Origin: DASQFI01 sp963780895
GTDB lineage: Bacteria; Acidobacteriota; Vicinamibacteria; Vicinamibacterales; SCN-69-37
Reading direction: 5' to 3'
NCBI GenBank assembly: GCA_963780895.1
Contig: CAWAEG010000001.1
Location: 1,240,001 to 1,304,000, forward strand
DNA: 64,000 nucleotides
The translations under genes were made by a program, and so were the position numbers. Positions within the stretch are counted from its first letter, which is position 1; the number at the start of each line of letters is the position of its first letter. The notes under the pieces are model-generated. The model did no database searches. It worked only from the letters and a program-made list of their open reading frames with translations, and was not told the origin of the DNA. This document shows, in pieces, positions 17,999-26,631 of the stretch.

Positions 17999-19264
17999 TT
18001 ACCGCGATCGTGCTTCACGGACGCCGCCGCGGATCCGCGTGAAGAGCCGCTCGTACTTGGAAAGCACGATGCTCCAGCGGTAATTCCGGTGAATGTACGC
18101 ACGGCCGTTTGTGCCGAGCGTCGCGCGAAGGTTCGCGTCGCGCAGAAGGAGCTTGAGCGCTTCGCCGAATTCCCAACGATCGGCATAAAACAACCCGGCG
18201 TTGCTCCGCCGGCAGTGATCGACGAGCACGTCCGCGCGCGCGTTCGCGAGCACCGGCGTGCCGACCGCGAACGACTCGAGCGCGAGCAGCGACAGGCTTT
18301 CGTATGGCGACGGCACGATCACGACCGTCGCGGCTTCGAGCGCATGCAGCCGTTCCTCCTCCGGCAGAATGCCCGCGAATCGCACGCGCGGATCTTCGGG
18401 CAGCGGCATCAGCTTGACGCCCATCAGCATCAGCGTGGCGTCGCCGCCGTCCCTGATGAACGCCTGGAAGTACTCGAGCAGCTCCTCACACCCTTTGCCC
18501 GGATCGATCCGGCCGCCGTACAGCGCGAACGGGCCGTGAATGCGGTGACGCCGTTTGAACGCGTTCGCCGGGCCCTCGAGGTGGGGCGGCAGCGGTTCCC
18601 GGCCGTCCGGCGGCGCGTCTGAGGGAGCCGCCGCACCGTCGAGCGCCTCGATGTCAGGCAGGTCGACGCCGCAGCCGACGACGTCCTCGACCATGGCGCG
18701 CAGATGAAACATGGACGAGACGAACCGGCGTTCGACGTCGGTGTTCCAGACGAGTCCCGCGGCGCTCGAGAAAACGTCGCGGTAGATTCCCAGCCTGATG
18801 GCCGGCTCGTCGTGTGCCGTCGGAACGAGCAGACTCTTCGACGGCGCCACGTGGATGCCCAGGACCGTCGGGGCATACAGATAGGTGAAGAACACCAGGA
18901 CGTCGTAGTTCTGATGATGCCGCTCGAGGTAGTCGATGAGCCCCGGCGACCAGGGGCCCTGTTGCTTCAGCCACTCCATCTCGTCGTTCCGGCCGTGGCT
19001 GTTGTTGAAGATCCAGTCCGAGTACTTGTTGAACGCCTCGATGTCCCGCGTCCGGGCGGTGGCGAAGCGGCGCACGGTGACGCCGCGCAACCGGTCGCTT
19101 CCCTCCGGGTACTCGTTCTTCCAGGTGATGTAGTCGCGCGCGCACGTCGTGAGGACGTCCACGTGGTGCTTCTCGGCGATCCGTTCGGCGACGAGACGGC
19201 AGTGGTACTCCGAGCCGCCGAGGATCTCGGTGCCGTACCGCTGGACAATGAAGGCGATGCGCAT
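17999..19264 (-). CDS. Glycosyltransferase family 4 (paralogue type A)
   Basis: The 421-residue GT-B enzyme starts MRIAFIVQRYGTEILGGSEY. Its N-terminal half shares long near-identical stretches with the enzyme at 21639-22919, notably VDVLTTCARDYITWKNE against VEVLTTCARDYITWKNE. The donor half shows YGGRIDPGKGCEELLEYF and VPSPYESLSLLALESFAVGTPVLAN. It is the last gene of a five-gene operon, 3 nt after the stop of the preceding transferase. The pair probably adds similar sugars at two positions of one glycan. Confidence 0.87.
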   Translation of the reverse strand: MRIAFIVQRYGTEILGGSEYHCRLVAERIAEKHHVDVLTTCARDYITWKNEYPEGSDRLRGVTVRRFATARTRDIEAFNKYSDWIFNNSHGRNDEMEWLKQQGPWSPGLIDYLERHHQNYDVLVFFTYLYAPTVLGIHVAPSKSLLVPTAHDEPAIRLGIYRDVFSSAAGLVWNTDVERRFVSSMFHLRAMVEDVVGCGVDLPDIEALDGAAAPSDAPPDGREPLPPHLEGPANAFKRRHRIHGPFALYGGRIDPGKGCEELLEYFQAFIRDGGDATLMLMGVKLMPLPEDPRVRFAGILPEEERLHALEAATVVIVPSPYESLSLLALESFAVGTPVLANARADVLVDHCRRSNAGLFYADRWEFGEALKLLLRDANLRATLGTNGRAYIHRNYRWSIVLSKYERLFTRIRGGVREARSR

Positions 19265-19267
19265 GGA

Positions 19268-20383
19268 TTAGGGTGAGGACGACGCCTGGCCGCCGGGACG
19301 CGTGGAAGCCCTGGAGGGAGTTTCCCACAATCCAAGCCCGGTGCCGATCATCGCTTCGAGCCGATCGCGTCTGAAATCCTCCAGCCGCCGACGCTGGCCG
19401 GCGATGACGGCCTCGCGCATCGGCTCGTCATAGATGAGCGCCCCCAGCAGCTCGGCCGCGTATTCGAGATCCTTTGGCGCGAACGAGACACCCGCGCCGC
19501 CGAGCGTTTCGGGCACGGCGGCCGCGGCGTACGCCAGCACCGGCACGTCCATCGCCATCGCTTCGACGAGCGGCACGCAGAACCCTTCGTGTTCGCTGAG
19601 CGAGACGTACGCGTGCGCATTCCGGTAGTACGTCGCCAGCTCGGCGTCGGGCACCGGACCGGTGAACCAGAATCGTTCGGGCAGCATCTGGTATTCCGCG
19701 ATCAGCGCCCGGACGGCCGAGAAGTACCGCGGGACCGCGTCGTACTTTCCAACGAAGATGAACCGGTAGTAGACGTCGACGTAGCGCTTGAACTGCTCCG
19801 CCAGCCGGATGTGATCTTCGATCTTCTTGTTCGGCGCCAGCCGGCCGACGAACAGGATGTTCACGAGACCGTCCCGGAGCAGCGTCTCGATCGGACGCAC
19901 CGGATCGGCGCCCGTCAAGCGAGTGACGTCGACCAGAAGGGGAACCACGGCGGTCTTCTGAAACCCGAGCGCCGCGAGCTCGCGCCGGTTGAACTCGGAC
20001 ACGCCCGCGGCCAGATCAACGCGATCGACGAGCGACGCCAGCTCGCGGCGGCCGAGCGACGCGATCCGAACAATGCCTTCGTCGAAGGGCGCGAAGAACT
20101 TTGCCGGCGTGACGTTGTGATAGACGAGCACGCGCAGCCCGGGCAGCGTCGCGAGGGCGTCGGTCATCGGAGAGGGGACCGCGAAGTGCAGGAGCGTGAC
20201 GTCCGCTCCGCGCGACGCCGGATCGCTCCACGGCCTGATCTCGGCCTCGAGGCCCGGATCGATCGTGAGCGCGAAGATGTCCGACTCGTGTCCGTGCCGC
20301 CGGAACAAATCCCGGAGCGCGCGCGCGTTGTCGCCGACGGCATCACCCGCATGGGCCGCCGGGATCCATTGATGCACGATCAT
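19268..20383 (-). CDS. Glycosyltransferase family 4 (paralogue type B)
   Basis: The 371-residue GT-B enzyme shares its layout with the upstream neighbour at 20380-21642. Common stretches include VLVYHNVTPAKFF against ILIYHNITPPEYF, and SEFNRRELAALGF against SEFNRQELETLGF. The donor domain has ILFVGRLAPNKKIEDHIRLA and SLSEHEGFCVPLVEAMAMDVPVLAY. Its ATG overlaps the upstream stop by 4 nt. The donor sugar cannot be inferred. The C-terminal 20 residues are a disordered Ser/Pro-rich tail. Confidence 0.87.
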   Translation of the reverse strand: MIVHQWIPAAHAGDAVGDNARALRDLFRRHGHESDIFALTIDPGLEAEIRPWSDPASRGADVTLLHFAVPSPMTDALATLPGLRVLVYHNVTPAKFFAPFDEGIVRIASLGRRELASLVDRVDLAAGVSEFNRRELAALGFQKTAVVPLLVDVTRLTGADPVRPIETLLRDGLVNILFVGRLAPNKKIEDHIRLAEQFKRYVDVYYRFIFVGKYDAVPRYFSAVRALIAEYQMLPERFWFTGPVPDAELATYYRNAHAYVSLSEHEGFCVPLVEAMAMDVPVLAYAAAAVPETLGGAGVSFAPKDLEYAAELLGALIYDEPMREAVIAGQRRRLEDFRRDRLEAMIGTGLGLWETPSRASTRPGGQASSSP

Positions 20384-21642
20384 GCCCGCGCTCCGAGATC
20401 CGCCACGGGCCCGGCATCATCGGGCGAGACGGGCAGCCCGCGAAACGCGGCCGGGCGGCGCTGACGAATCTCTTCGAGCTCGCCGGCGAGCGTGAACTGC
20501 CGCCAGAAGTCGTACGCGACCAGCGCATCGGGCTTGCGTGGTGAGGCGAGGACCTGTTCGACGAACCGCACCAGCAGCTGCCCGAAGTCCCGCGCCCTCA
20601 ACCGATCGAGCGCAGCGTCCTGCGTCTCGAGCACCCGCGATTCGAGGCCGGCATCGGTCAGGAGCGCATTCATCAGCGTGGCCACACGCCGCGGATCGCG
20701 TGACTCGTACAACATCCCGCCGCCGTCCATGGTGGCCGGCACGGCCGTCGCCGCGTAGGCGAGGACCGGCACGCGCTTGTAGAACGACTCGATGAGCGGC
20801 ACGCAGAAGCCTTCGTGCTCGCTGGCGCACAGGAAGAGGTCCGCCACGTCATAGAGGGCGGTCAGCTCTTCGTTCGTGACCTGGCCGAGGATGTGGACGT
20901 CGCGGACGCCGAGCGCGGCGACGAGCATGTGAAGTTGCGCGAGGTACGATTCGAAGCCGCCGAACGACCCGGCCAGAATCAGCCGCGACAGCGGGTTGTA
21001 GCCGGTCTTGTACGCATGGAAAAAGCGAATCAGATCGTCCGGCCGTTTGTTGGGAATGAGCCGGCCGACGAACAGGATGTTCGTCCAGTCGTCGTCGTAC
21101 GCCTCCGCGATGCGAGCGTCGCCCGTCGTGTCGAGGTGCGTGAAGCCTGGCACGACCGGCAGGACGCCGGTCGGAGAAAACCCGAGCGTCTCGAGCTCCT
21201 GGCGGTTGAACTCCGAGTCGCCGAGCGCCAGATCACAGCGCGATCGATACGGCAGCAGTTCGCGGCGGCCGTGGTAGCACTGCCGCACCAGCTGTTCGTG
21301 GACCCCGAGAAAGTATTCGGGCGGCGTGATGTTGTGGTAGATGAGGATCATCCGGCACGGCAGCGCGAATGCCGTGCGCGAGGCGCGCGATCCGAGCGAG
21401 AAGTGGTGCACGAGGATGTCGTCGCGCGCCACCGATCCGACCATGTCGCGATAATCGACGGTGAGATCCTCGAGCCTCGGATCCGCGGTCTCGACGATGA
21501 TGTCCGACTCGTAGCCGGCGGCGCGCAGAACACGATTGATGCCGAGCACCTCGTGGCCGATGGCGTCGCCGTACCCGAGCGTCGCGAGGATCTGGTGCAC
21601 GCGCGGCCGGCTTCCCGCCGATGGGCTGACCGGTTCGGTCAC
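20380..21642 (-). CDS. Glycosyltransferase family 4 (paralogue type B)
   Basis: The 420-residue enzyme has an N-terminal half beginning VHQILATLGYGDAIGHEVLG and a donor half with ILFVGRLIPNKRPDDLIRFF and CASEHEGFCVPLIESFYKRVPVLAY. It is a clear paralogue of the next gene in the operon. An extra C-terminal stretch of about 60 residues (VAYDFWRQFTLAGELEEIRQ) is helical. The start overlaps the upstream stop as ATGA. With its neighbours it forms a dedicated glycan-assembly operon. Confidence 0.87.
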   Translation of the reverse strand: MTEPVSPSAGSRPRVHQILATLGYGDAIGHEVLGINRVLRAAGYESDIIVETADPRLEDLTVDYRDMVGSVARDDILVHHFSLGSRASRTAFALPCRMILIYHNITPPEYFLGVHEQLVRQCYHGRRELLPYRSRCDLALGDSEFNRQELETLGFSPTGVLPVVPGFTHLDTTGDARIAEAYDDDWTNILFVGRLIPNKRPDDLIRFFHAYKTGYNPLSRLILAGSFGGFESYLAQLHMLVAALGVRDVHILGQVTNEELTALYDVADLFLCASEHEGFCVPLIESFYKRVPVLAYAATAVPATMDGGGMLYESRDPRRVATLMNALLTDAGLESRVLETQDAALDRLRARDFGQLLVRFVEQVLASPRKPDALVAYDFWRQFTLAGELEEIRQRRPAAFRGLPVSPDDAGPVADLGARA

Positions 21643-22919
21643 GTGAGCACCGGCCCGGATGGAAGGGCGGCCACGACCTCGGCCGCCGGCCGCACGGACT
21701 TCCGGCGCCTGGCGAAGAAACCGGGCATCGGCTCGAGCGCGGCCGTCGCCGGCTCACGTTTCAGCCGGTCGAACATCTCGAGATATTTGCGCTCGATGAC
21801 CGGCCAGGTGTAATGCCGCCGGAAGAACTCGCGGCCGTTGCGTCCGAACACCGCACCAATCGGCCCGGCGCCTTCGAGCGCATAGAGCGCTTCGGCGAAT
21901 TCCTCGAAGTTCTCATAGTACAGACCGCCGTTGCTCCGGACGACCTGGCCGCGCAGGACGTCGCAGCGGCCGTTGGCGAGCACGGGCTTGCTGAGCGCCC
22001 ACGCTTCGAGCGCCACCATCGACAGGCTCTCGAACCGCGACGGCATGATGAGGACGTCGGCGGCGGCCACCGCGTCGAACTTGTCGTCGTCCGGGAGAAA
22101 CCCGAGATGGCGGATGCGGGGATGTTTCGGGATCTCCAGGACGGGCGAACCGACCAGCACGAGATCGAGGCCATGCGGATACATCACGGCGTAGCGCTCG
22201 AAGAACGCGAACAGCTCGGCGCATCCCTTGTTCTCGTCGATGCGGCCGACGTAGATCGCGAACGGCCGCTTCACGTTGAACTGTTTCCGGAACCGCCACG
22301 GTTGCGTCCGGTCGGGAATCTCCGATCCGACGCCGACGACGACGCCCGGTCCCGTCCGGCCGCTCACGCCCTGGATCAGGGCCCGCTCCTCGAACGAGTT
22401 GTACATCAGCGCGCGCGCCGCCCGGAACAGCGGCGCGAAAATCGAGACGCCGATCGCGTCGTCTCGCTCGGCCGTCGGCACGAGGACCGCCTTGTCCACG
22501 GCGGCGCGCAGGCCGTGCCACGCGTGGTAGTAGCGGTAGCTGAAGAACACGAAGAAATCGAACTGGTCGCGGACGCGCCGAATGTGGCTGACGAGGTCCG
22601 GACTGGCGGGCCCTTCCGCGGCGAGCCATTTCAGTTCGTCCGCGATGGAATGCGGCGTCGTGAAGACGGTCGCGGATCGGCGGCCGAATTCAGTGGTGTC
22701 GCGCGGGCGGATGACCGGAAAGCGGCGAACGGTCAGGCCGTTGACCCGGTCTTCGCCGGGCGGCAGCTCGTTCTTCCACGTGATGTAGTCGCGCGCGCAG
22801 GTCGTCAGCACTTCGACCTGCCCGTGCCGGGCGAGCCGCTCGGCGATGTACCTGGCGTGCAGTTCGGCGCCGCCGCTGATGTCCGCGCCGTAGCGCTGAA
22901 CAACAACCGCCAGCTTCAC
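21639..22919 (-). CDS. Glycosyltransferase family 4 (paralogue type A)
   Basis: The 426-residue GT-B enzyme begins MKLAVVVQRYGADISGGAEL and carries the TTCARDYITWKNE stretch shared with the last gene of the operon. Its donor half shows YVGRIDENKGCAELFAFFER and MPSRFESLSMVALEAWALSKP. Both type-A enzymes lack a long N-terminal extension, so the ATG is well placed. It follows the coiled-coil protein gene with a 4-nt overlap. Local order is coiled-coil protein, A, B, B, A. Confidence 0.87.
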   Translation of the reverse strand: MKLAVVVQRYGADISGGAELHARYIAERLARHGQVEVLTTCARDYITWKNELPPGEDRVNGLTVRRFPVIRPRDTTEFGRRSATVFTTPHSIADELKWLAAEGPASPDLVSHIRRVRDQFDFFVFFSYRYYHAWHGLRAAVDKAVLVPTAERDDAIGVSIFAPLFRAARALMYNSFEERALIQGVSGRTGPGVVVGVGSEIPDRTQPWRFRKQFNVKRPFAIYVGRIDENKGCAELFAFFERYAVMYPHGLDLVLVGSPVLEIPKHPRIRHLGFLPDDDKFDAVAAADVLIMPSRFESLSMVALEAWALSKPVLANGRCDVLRGQVVRSNGGLYYENFEEFAEALYALEGAGPIGAVFGRNGREFFRRHYTWPVIERKYLEMFDRLKREPATAALEPMPGFFARRRKSVRPAAEVVAALPSGPVLT

Positions 22920-23824
22920 TGATCGGTGGCTCCGGATCCTTCCGATCCCATGTCGCCGTCAGGCCCATCGGATCCATTCCCGTCGTCGTCGCGGTCGAAG
23001 CCAGCCGCGTCTCCTCCGGACGAACCGGCTCCCGGCGCGTGCGACGCGGCTGCGCCCTCGGGAGTTCCGGCCACGCGATCAGCCATCGTTCGGCCCGGCC
23101 GGCGCCGCCGCCGGCGCCGCCGGCGATGCCGATCGGCACCCTGGCCGGACGCACCCGGTGTTCCTGCGATCGCCGGGGGGCCGGCCTGGCCGGGTGCCGG
23201 GGTCGCGGCCGGCTGTGCTGCGGCCGGCTGGCTGGGCGACGGACCGGCGGGGCCGGCAGGCCTTCGATACTGAACGACGTTTTCGAGCGACCGCGCACGG
23301 CGCTCATCGAAATCGAGCCGGCTGGAGAGCGATTCGACGCGCATCTTCAGGTTCTGGACCTCGATGCCGAGCCTCGTGATCTCCACGACGAGATTGTGGA
23401 TGACCTCGTAGAAGAGCGGTTCCACCTCTTCACGCTGCCGCAACCGCTTGTGGAAGTCGTCGTTCATCCGACTCTGCAGGTGCAGGGCGTGCGTGAGTGA
23501 GTTTGGATTGATAAAGAGCTTCAGGATCGGGCGGAGCACCCGGCGAATGGCTTGCAGCGCTCCCCGATGCGTCTGGTAGAGCGTCGTGTCTTCGAATTCG
23601 TACTTGGGCAGCTCAGGGCTGATCGTGCGGTGCCGCCGGAACTGATCGACGAGATCGGATCGCAGACCACGCGGATCGAGAAACCGTTCGAGTTTGACCG
23701 TTGCCAGCTGCTGAAGTTCGGCTTCCGTGTAATCCGCGCCGCGCTTCTCTCGAATGCGCGCGCGAATCTGCCGCATGATCTGCTCGACGTCCACCGACTC
23801 GGATCGGACGTTGATGTCGGACAT
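22916..23824 (-). CDS. Unrecognised coiled-coil/polyarginine protein heading a glycosyltransferase operon
   Basis: The 302-residue soluble protein has three zones. Residues 1-100 are helical and charged (DVEQIMRQIRARIREKRG, then LATVKLERFLDPRGLRSD). Residues 120-195 form a probable coiled coil (LVVEITRLGIEVQNLKMRVE). The remainder is disordered: Pro/Ala-rich, then a run of ten arginines (HRRRRRRRRRRPGR), then an acidic Gly/Asp tail. There are no membrane segments and no catalytic motif. AAGGA lies 7 nt before ATG 23824. Being first in the operon and overlapping the next gene, it may be a scaffold or regulator for the transferases. That role is inference only. Confidence 0.65.
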   Translation of the reverse strand: MSDINVRSESVDVEQIMRQIRARIREKRGADYTEAELQQLATVKLERFLDPRGLRSDLVDQFRRHRTISPELPKYEFEDTTLYQTHRGALQAIRRVLRPILKLFINPNSLTHALHLQSRMNDDFHKRLRQREEVEPLFYEVIHNLVVEITRLGIEVQNLKMRVESLSSRLDFDERRARSLENVVQYRRPAGPAGPSPSQPAAAQPAATPAPGQAGPPAIAGTPGASGQGADRHRRRRRRRRRPGRTMADRVAGTPEGAAASHAPGAGSSGGDAAGFDRDDDGNGSDGPDGDMGSEGSGATDQ

Positions 23825-23849
23825 TGCTTGTTCCTTAAATGCGCTCGAA

Positions 23850-23889
23850 GGCTCAAAGGCCCAGAGGCTCAGAGGCTCGGAGGCTCCGG
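23850..23889 (+). repeat. Octad tandem array, five GGCTCRRA units
   Basis: Five 8-nt units (GGCTCAAA, GGCCCAGA, GGCTCAGA, GGCTCGGA, GGCTCCGG) lie immediately upstream of the glycosyltransferase operon. They face a four-unit array of the same octad in reverse orientation at 23929-23960. Confidence 0.85.
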
Positions 23890-23928
23890 ACGCACTCCGG
23901 AGAGACTCTGAAAACAGAATGCCCTTCC

Positions 23929-23960
23929 TTTAAGCCTTTGGGTCTTTGAGCCTTTGAGCC
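23929..23960 (-). repeat. Octad tandem array, four units in reverse orientation
   Basis: Read on the minus strand the units are GGCTCAAA, GGCTCAAA, GACCCAAA and GGCTTAAA. With the array at 23850-23889 they form a divided inverted repeat between the DUF362 gene end and the glycosyltransferase operon start. The 39 nt between the arrays shows no recognised site. Confidence 0.85.
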
Positions 23961-23963
23961 TCA

Positions 23964-25244
23964 TCATGATCTCACCTTGTGTCTTCGCCGGCTGGCGATC
24001 TCCGGTGCTTCCTTGATGCAGGTCGCCAGGATGCCGAGCGAACGGGTCAGTGCCTTGAGGCCCGTGTGCTCGATGCGGGCCCCTTCTTCCGGGATTGTGG
24101 GATAGCCGCGCCCGTCGGACTGCACGCGGTCCCAGTGTCGGAACAGCCGGCCCCACGGGCTCGCGAGCACGCTGTCCATCTTCTGCCTGGCGAGCATCGG
24201 GTACCAGAAGCTGTCGTGATAGATGACGCTGGCGATGTACGCCCAGGGCGCCAGCACCGTTTTCAGGGACCATTCAATCGGCTTCTTGAGCGGTCCCCAG
24301 TAGATCTGGTGCTGCATCCGTGACGCGAACGTCATCTTGCGGAACGGCCCGGTAAAGCGCCAGTTCTCGGCCGCCGCCGCCGTGTCGCCGACAATCTCGA
24401 TGTCCCGCGGGTCGCCGCAGCCGAGCCCGAGGTCGTGTGCGAGACGGATGAACTTGATACTCATCGGATCGAAGCCCATGAGCTTGGCCGCGACGGCATC
24501 GATGGCGACCTGGTCGGCGCTCGCGAGGATGACGTTTTTCACGTGCGGGACCATGCAGCGCGGGCCCGGCCCGTCGCCGGCGAACGTGCCGTCCATCACC
24601 GCGAAGATGCCGCGGTGAATCTTCTTCTGAATCATCAGCAGATCCACGAGTGTCTCGTGGATGACCGGGTGCGTCCAGTGCCGGCGCTCGTTCAGCAGCC
24701 CGCCGAACGCGTTTTTCATCGCGCCGGTCGTCGTCGTGAACACATGCGTCTTGACGGTCGGCAGATGGATGATGTTCTCGCCGATGAACCGGCGGGGAAT
24801 CATGAACCCGTCCGGATAGACCTCGTTCAGGCACAGGAACTTCTTCGTGAGATCGCCGACGGCGTCGCGGATGTTGATCCACGGCTCGTCGCCCTCGTAC
24901 AGGTGGATGTTCCGGAGCCCGTGCGCGAGCGTGACGTCGATCTGCTTGTTCTCGCGCTCGCCGAGGTGCGCGTCGATGACGACCGTGCGGTTGTGACAGG
25001 CATGGATGAGCGACGGGCTGTACCCGTCCCGCGTCATCGCGCGGATCACGCCGTCGAGCTGCCACGGCGTCGTCGAGCTGCCGGGGAAGAAGAAGTGCCA
25101 GGAGATGTTGACCTTGAGCGCGGTGTCGGCGTCGCGCGCGATGATGTCCTGGTACCCCGCCAGGTTCATCAACTGGTGGTAGTCGGACAGGACGGTGGCG
25201 GGCGTCGTCCGAAGAATCGCGACGGTCGAGCGTGGTGTGGACAT
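23964..25244 (-). CDS. DUF362 domain-containing protein
   Basis: The 426-residue soluble protein matches the DUF362 family in its central region. Examples are VNISWHFFFPGSSTTPWQLD near the N-terminus, NIIHLPTVKTHVFTTTTGAM in the middle and GPGPRCMVPHVKNVILASAD followed by DQVAIDAVAAKLMGFDP. Family members are poorly characterised; some carry ferredoxin-type clusters, but no Cys cluster is visible here. ATG 25244 is 9 nt from the stop of the prenyltransferase upstream, so they are probably co-transcribed. A function in lipid-linked sugar metabolism would fit the neighbours but is inference. Confidence 0.72.
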   Translation of the reverse strand: MSTPRSTVAILRTTPATVLSDYHQLMNLAGYQDIIARDADTALKVNISWHFFFPGSSTTPWQLDGVIRAMTRDGYSPSLIHACHNRTVVIDAHLGERENKQIDVTLAHGLRNIHLYEGDEPWINIRDAVGDLTKKFLCLNEVYPDGFMIPRRFIGENIIHLPTVKTHVFTTTTGAMKNAFGGLLNERRHWTHPVIHETLVDLLMIQKKIHRGIFAVMDGTFAGDGPGPRCMVPHVKNVILASADQVAIDAVAAKLMGFDPMSIKFIRLAHDLGLGCGDPRDIEIVGDTAAAAENWRFTGPFRKMTFASRMQHQIYWGPLKKPIEWSLKTVLAPWAYIASVIYHDSFWYPMLARQKMDSVLASPWGRLFRHWDRVQSDGRGYPTIPEEGARIEHTGLKALTRSLGILATCIKEAPEIASRRRHKVRS

Positions 25245-25253
25245 TCCGATGGG

Positions 25254-26195
25254 CTATCTCCAGGGCCCGTACAGAATCGCGATGACGGCCAGCCCCCACA
25301 GCGCCACGCAGGCGAGCAGAGGGCGATCCGTGAGCAGCAGCTCCGAGGGGTTGCCGCCTCCCTCGCGCTGGTGCACCAGGTACAAGTATCGGAAGATCCC
25401 GTACAAAGGAAACGGGACGGTCCAGAGCAGCCGATCGGTGCCGAACTTGGCCACGGTTTCGGGCGCAATCGTGTAAAACGCGTAGGCAAGCAGGGTGGAG
25501 GCCGTGACGACCCCGATCATCTGGTCGAGCAGGTATGGGCTGTATTCGGCCAGGCTGGGGCGGTGGCCCCGGGCGCCGTCCGCGAGCGTCACGAGCTCGG
25601 CCCGACGCTTGCTCAGCGCCAGAAACAACGCCAGCAGCAGCATCAGCAGGAGGAGCCAGTGGCTGAACTCCACCTGGATGGCCACCGCGCCCCCGAGCGC
25701 GCGAAGCACGAAGCCCCCGGCGATCGTGAGCACGTCGAGGATGACCATGTGCTTGATCGACACCGAGTACAGCGTGAGGAGCGTGAGGTAGGTCAACGAG
25801 ACGATCCCGAAGTCGCGATTGATCCAGAACCCCATGCCGATCGCGGCGGCCCCAATCATGGCCGCGGCGATCGCGGCGGTTGCGGGCGATAACACACCCG
25901 ACGCAATCGGGCGGCGCGACTTGGCGGGATGACGGCGATCGGCTTCGCGATCGCGGATGTCGTTGACCAGATAGACAACGCCCGAAAGCGCACAGAAGAC
26001 GATGAAGGCGGCCACCGCGGTGACGGCCGCCGTGGTGTCGAAGAGGCGCTCGGAAAAAATCAGGCCGGCGAAGACGAAGAGGTTCTTCGTCCACTGGTGC
26101 GGCCGGAGCGAGCGAAGCAGGCCAATCGGAACGGATCGACTGCCCACACTGTCGTCCACCGGACGTGAGGCCGCCGGGGTGGCGGAGGGTGTCAT
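25254..26195 (-). CDS. UbiA-family prenyltransferase, decaprenyl-phosphate phosphoribosyltransferase type
   Basis: The 313-residue membrane protein has about eight or nine helices. The family signature RPHQWTKNLFVFAGLIFS is at about residues 31-48 and the catalytic Asp-rich site LVNDIRDREADRRHPAKSRR at about 76-95, typical of DPPR synthases. These enzymes transfer phosphoribose from PRPP to polyprenyl phosphate, the first step toward decaprenyl-phospho-arabinose-type donors. The usual epimerase partners (DprE1/DprE2) are not in the window. It follows the STAS gene by 10 nt and precedes DUF362 by 9 nt. The adjacent glycosyltransferase operons could use the lipid-linked sugar. Confidence 0.78.
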   Translation of the reverse strand: MTPSATPAASRPVDDSVGSRSVPIGLLRSLRPHQWTKNLFVFAGLIFSERLFDTTAAVTAVAAFIVFCALSGVVYLVNDIRDREADRRHPAKSRRPIASGVLSPATAAIAAAMIGAAAIGMGFWINRDFGIVSLTYLTLLTLYSVSIKHMVILDVLTIAGGFVLRALGGAVAIQVEFSHWLLLLMLLLALFLALSKRRAELVTLADGARGHRPSLAEYSPYLLDQMIGVVTASTLLAYAFYTIAPETVAKFGTDRLLWTVPFPLYGIFRYLYLVHQREGGGNPSELLLTDRPLLACVALWGLAVIAILYGPWR

Positions 26196-26205
26196 CCGTC
26201 AGACT

Positions 26206-26544
26206 TCACGAGTAACTCTTGAGCGCTTCCGATTCGGAGTCGAACGCCTCGAAAACGGTCAGGAGTTTCGTGATCGACAGCAGGTCGGTGATGCGTTTGG
26301 TCAGGTTCACCAGCTTGAGCTGGCCGCCTTGACGGCTCACCGTCGTGTAGGTCCGCACGACCTCACCCAGCCCGGCGCTGTCGATGTAGGGCACTTCGGC
26401 CAGGTTCAGCAGAATCCGCTTCTTGTTCTGCCCGATCAGCTGATTGATCTTCTCCCGCAGGGCTTCGTCGCCTTCGCCCAGGGTGATCTTCCCCTTCAGG
26501 TCGAGAATCGTCACTTCGCTGACGACCCGTTCCTCGATCTGCAT
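26206..26544 (-). CDS. STAS-domain anti-sigma factor antagonist
   Basis: The 112-residue single-domain STAS protein resembles SpoIIAA/RsbV. The phosphorylatable Ser56 is in the typical loop YIDSAGLGE, after strand RILLNLAEV. Unphosphorylated antagonists bind an anti-sigma kinase and release a sigma factor. No such kinase is in the window, so the partner must be elsewhere. GAGGAG lies 6 nt before ATG 26544. The gene heads a STAS-UbiA-DUF362 operon, an unexpected combination for a regulator. Confidence 0.85.
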   Translation of the reverse strand: MQIEERVVSEVTILDLKGKITLGEGDEALREKINQLIGQNKKRILLNLAEVPYIDSAGLGEVVRTYTTVSRQGGQLKLVNLTKRITDLLSITKLLTVFEAFDSESEALKSYS

Positions 26545-26631
26545 GCAAAACTCCTCGTGTAGCCGCCCGCGGGCGGCGAGAACTCTTGTGAAATCGGCCC
26601 GTTTGGTGGCCTGGCCGGCCCTAGTCTAAGA

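Noticed and set aside
23090..23140. Functional GC-rich repeat in the coiled-coil gene
   Set aside because: The repetitive plus-strand sequence simply reflects the polyarginine codons on the minus strand.
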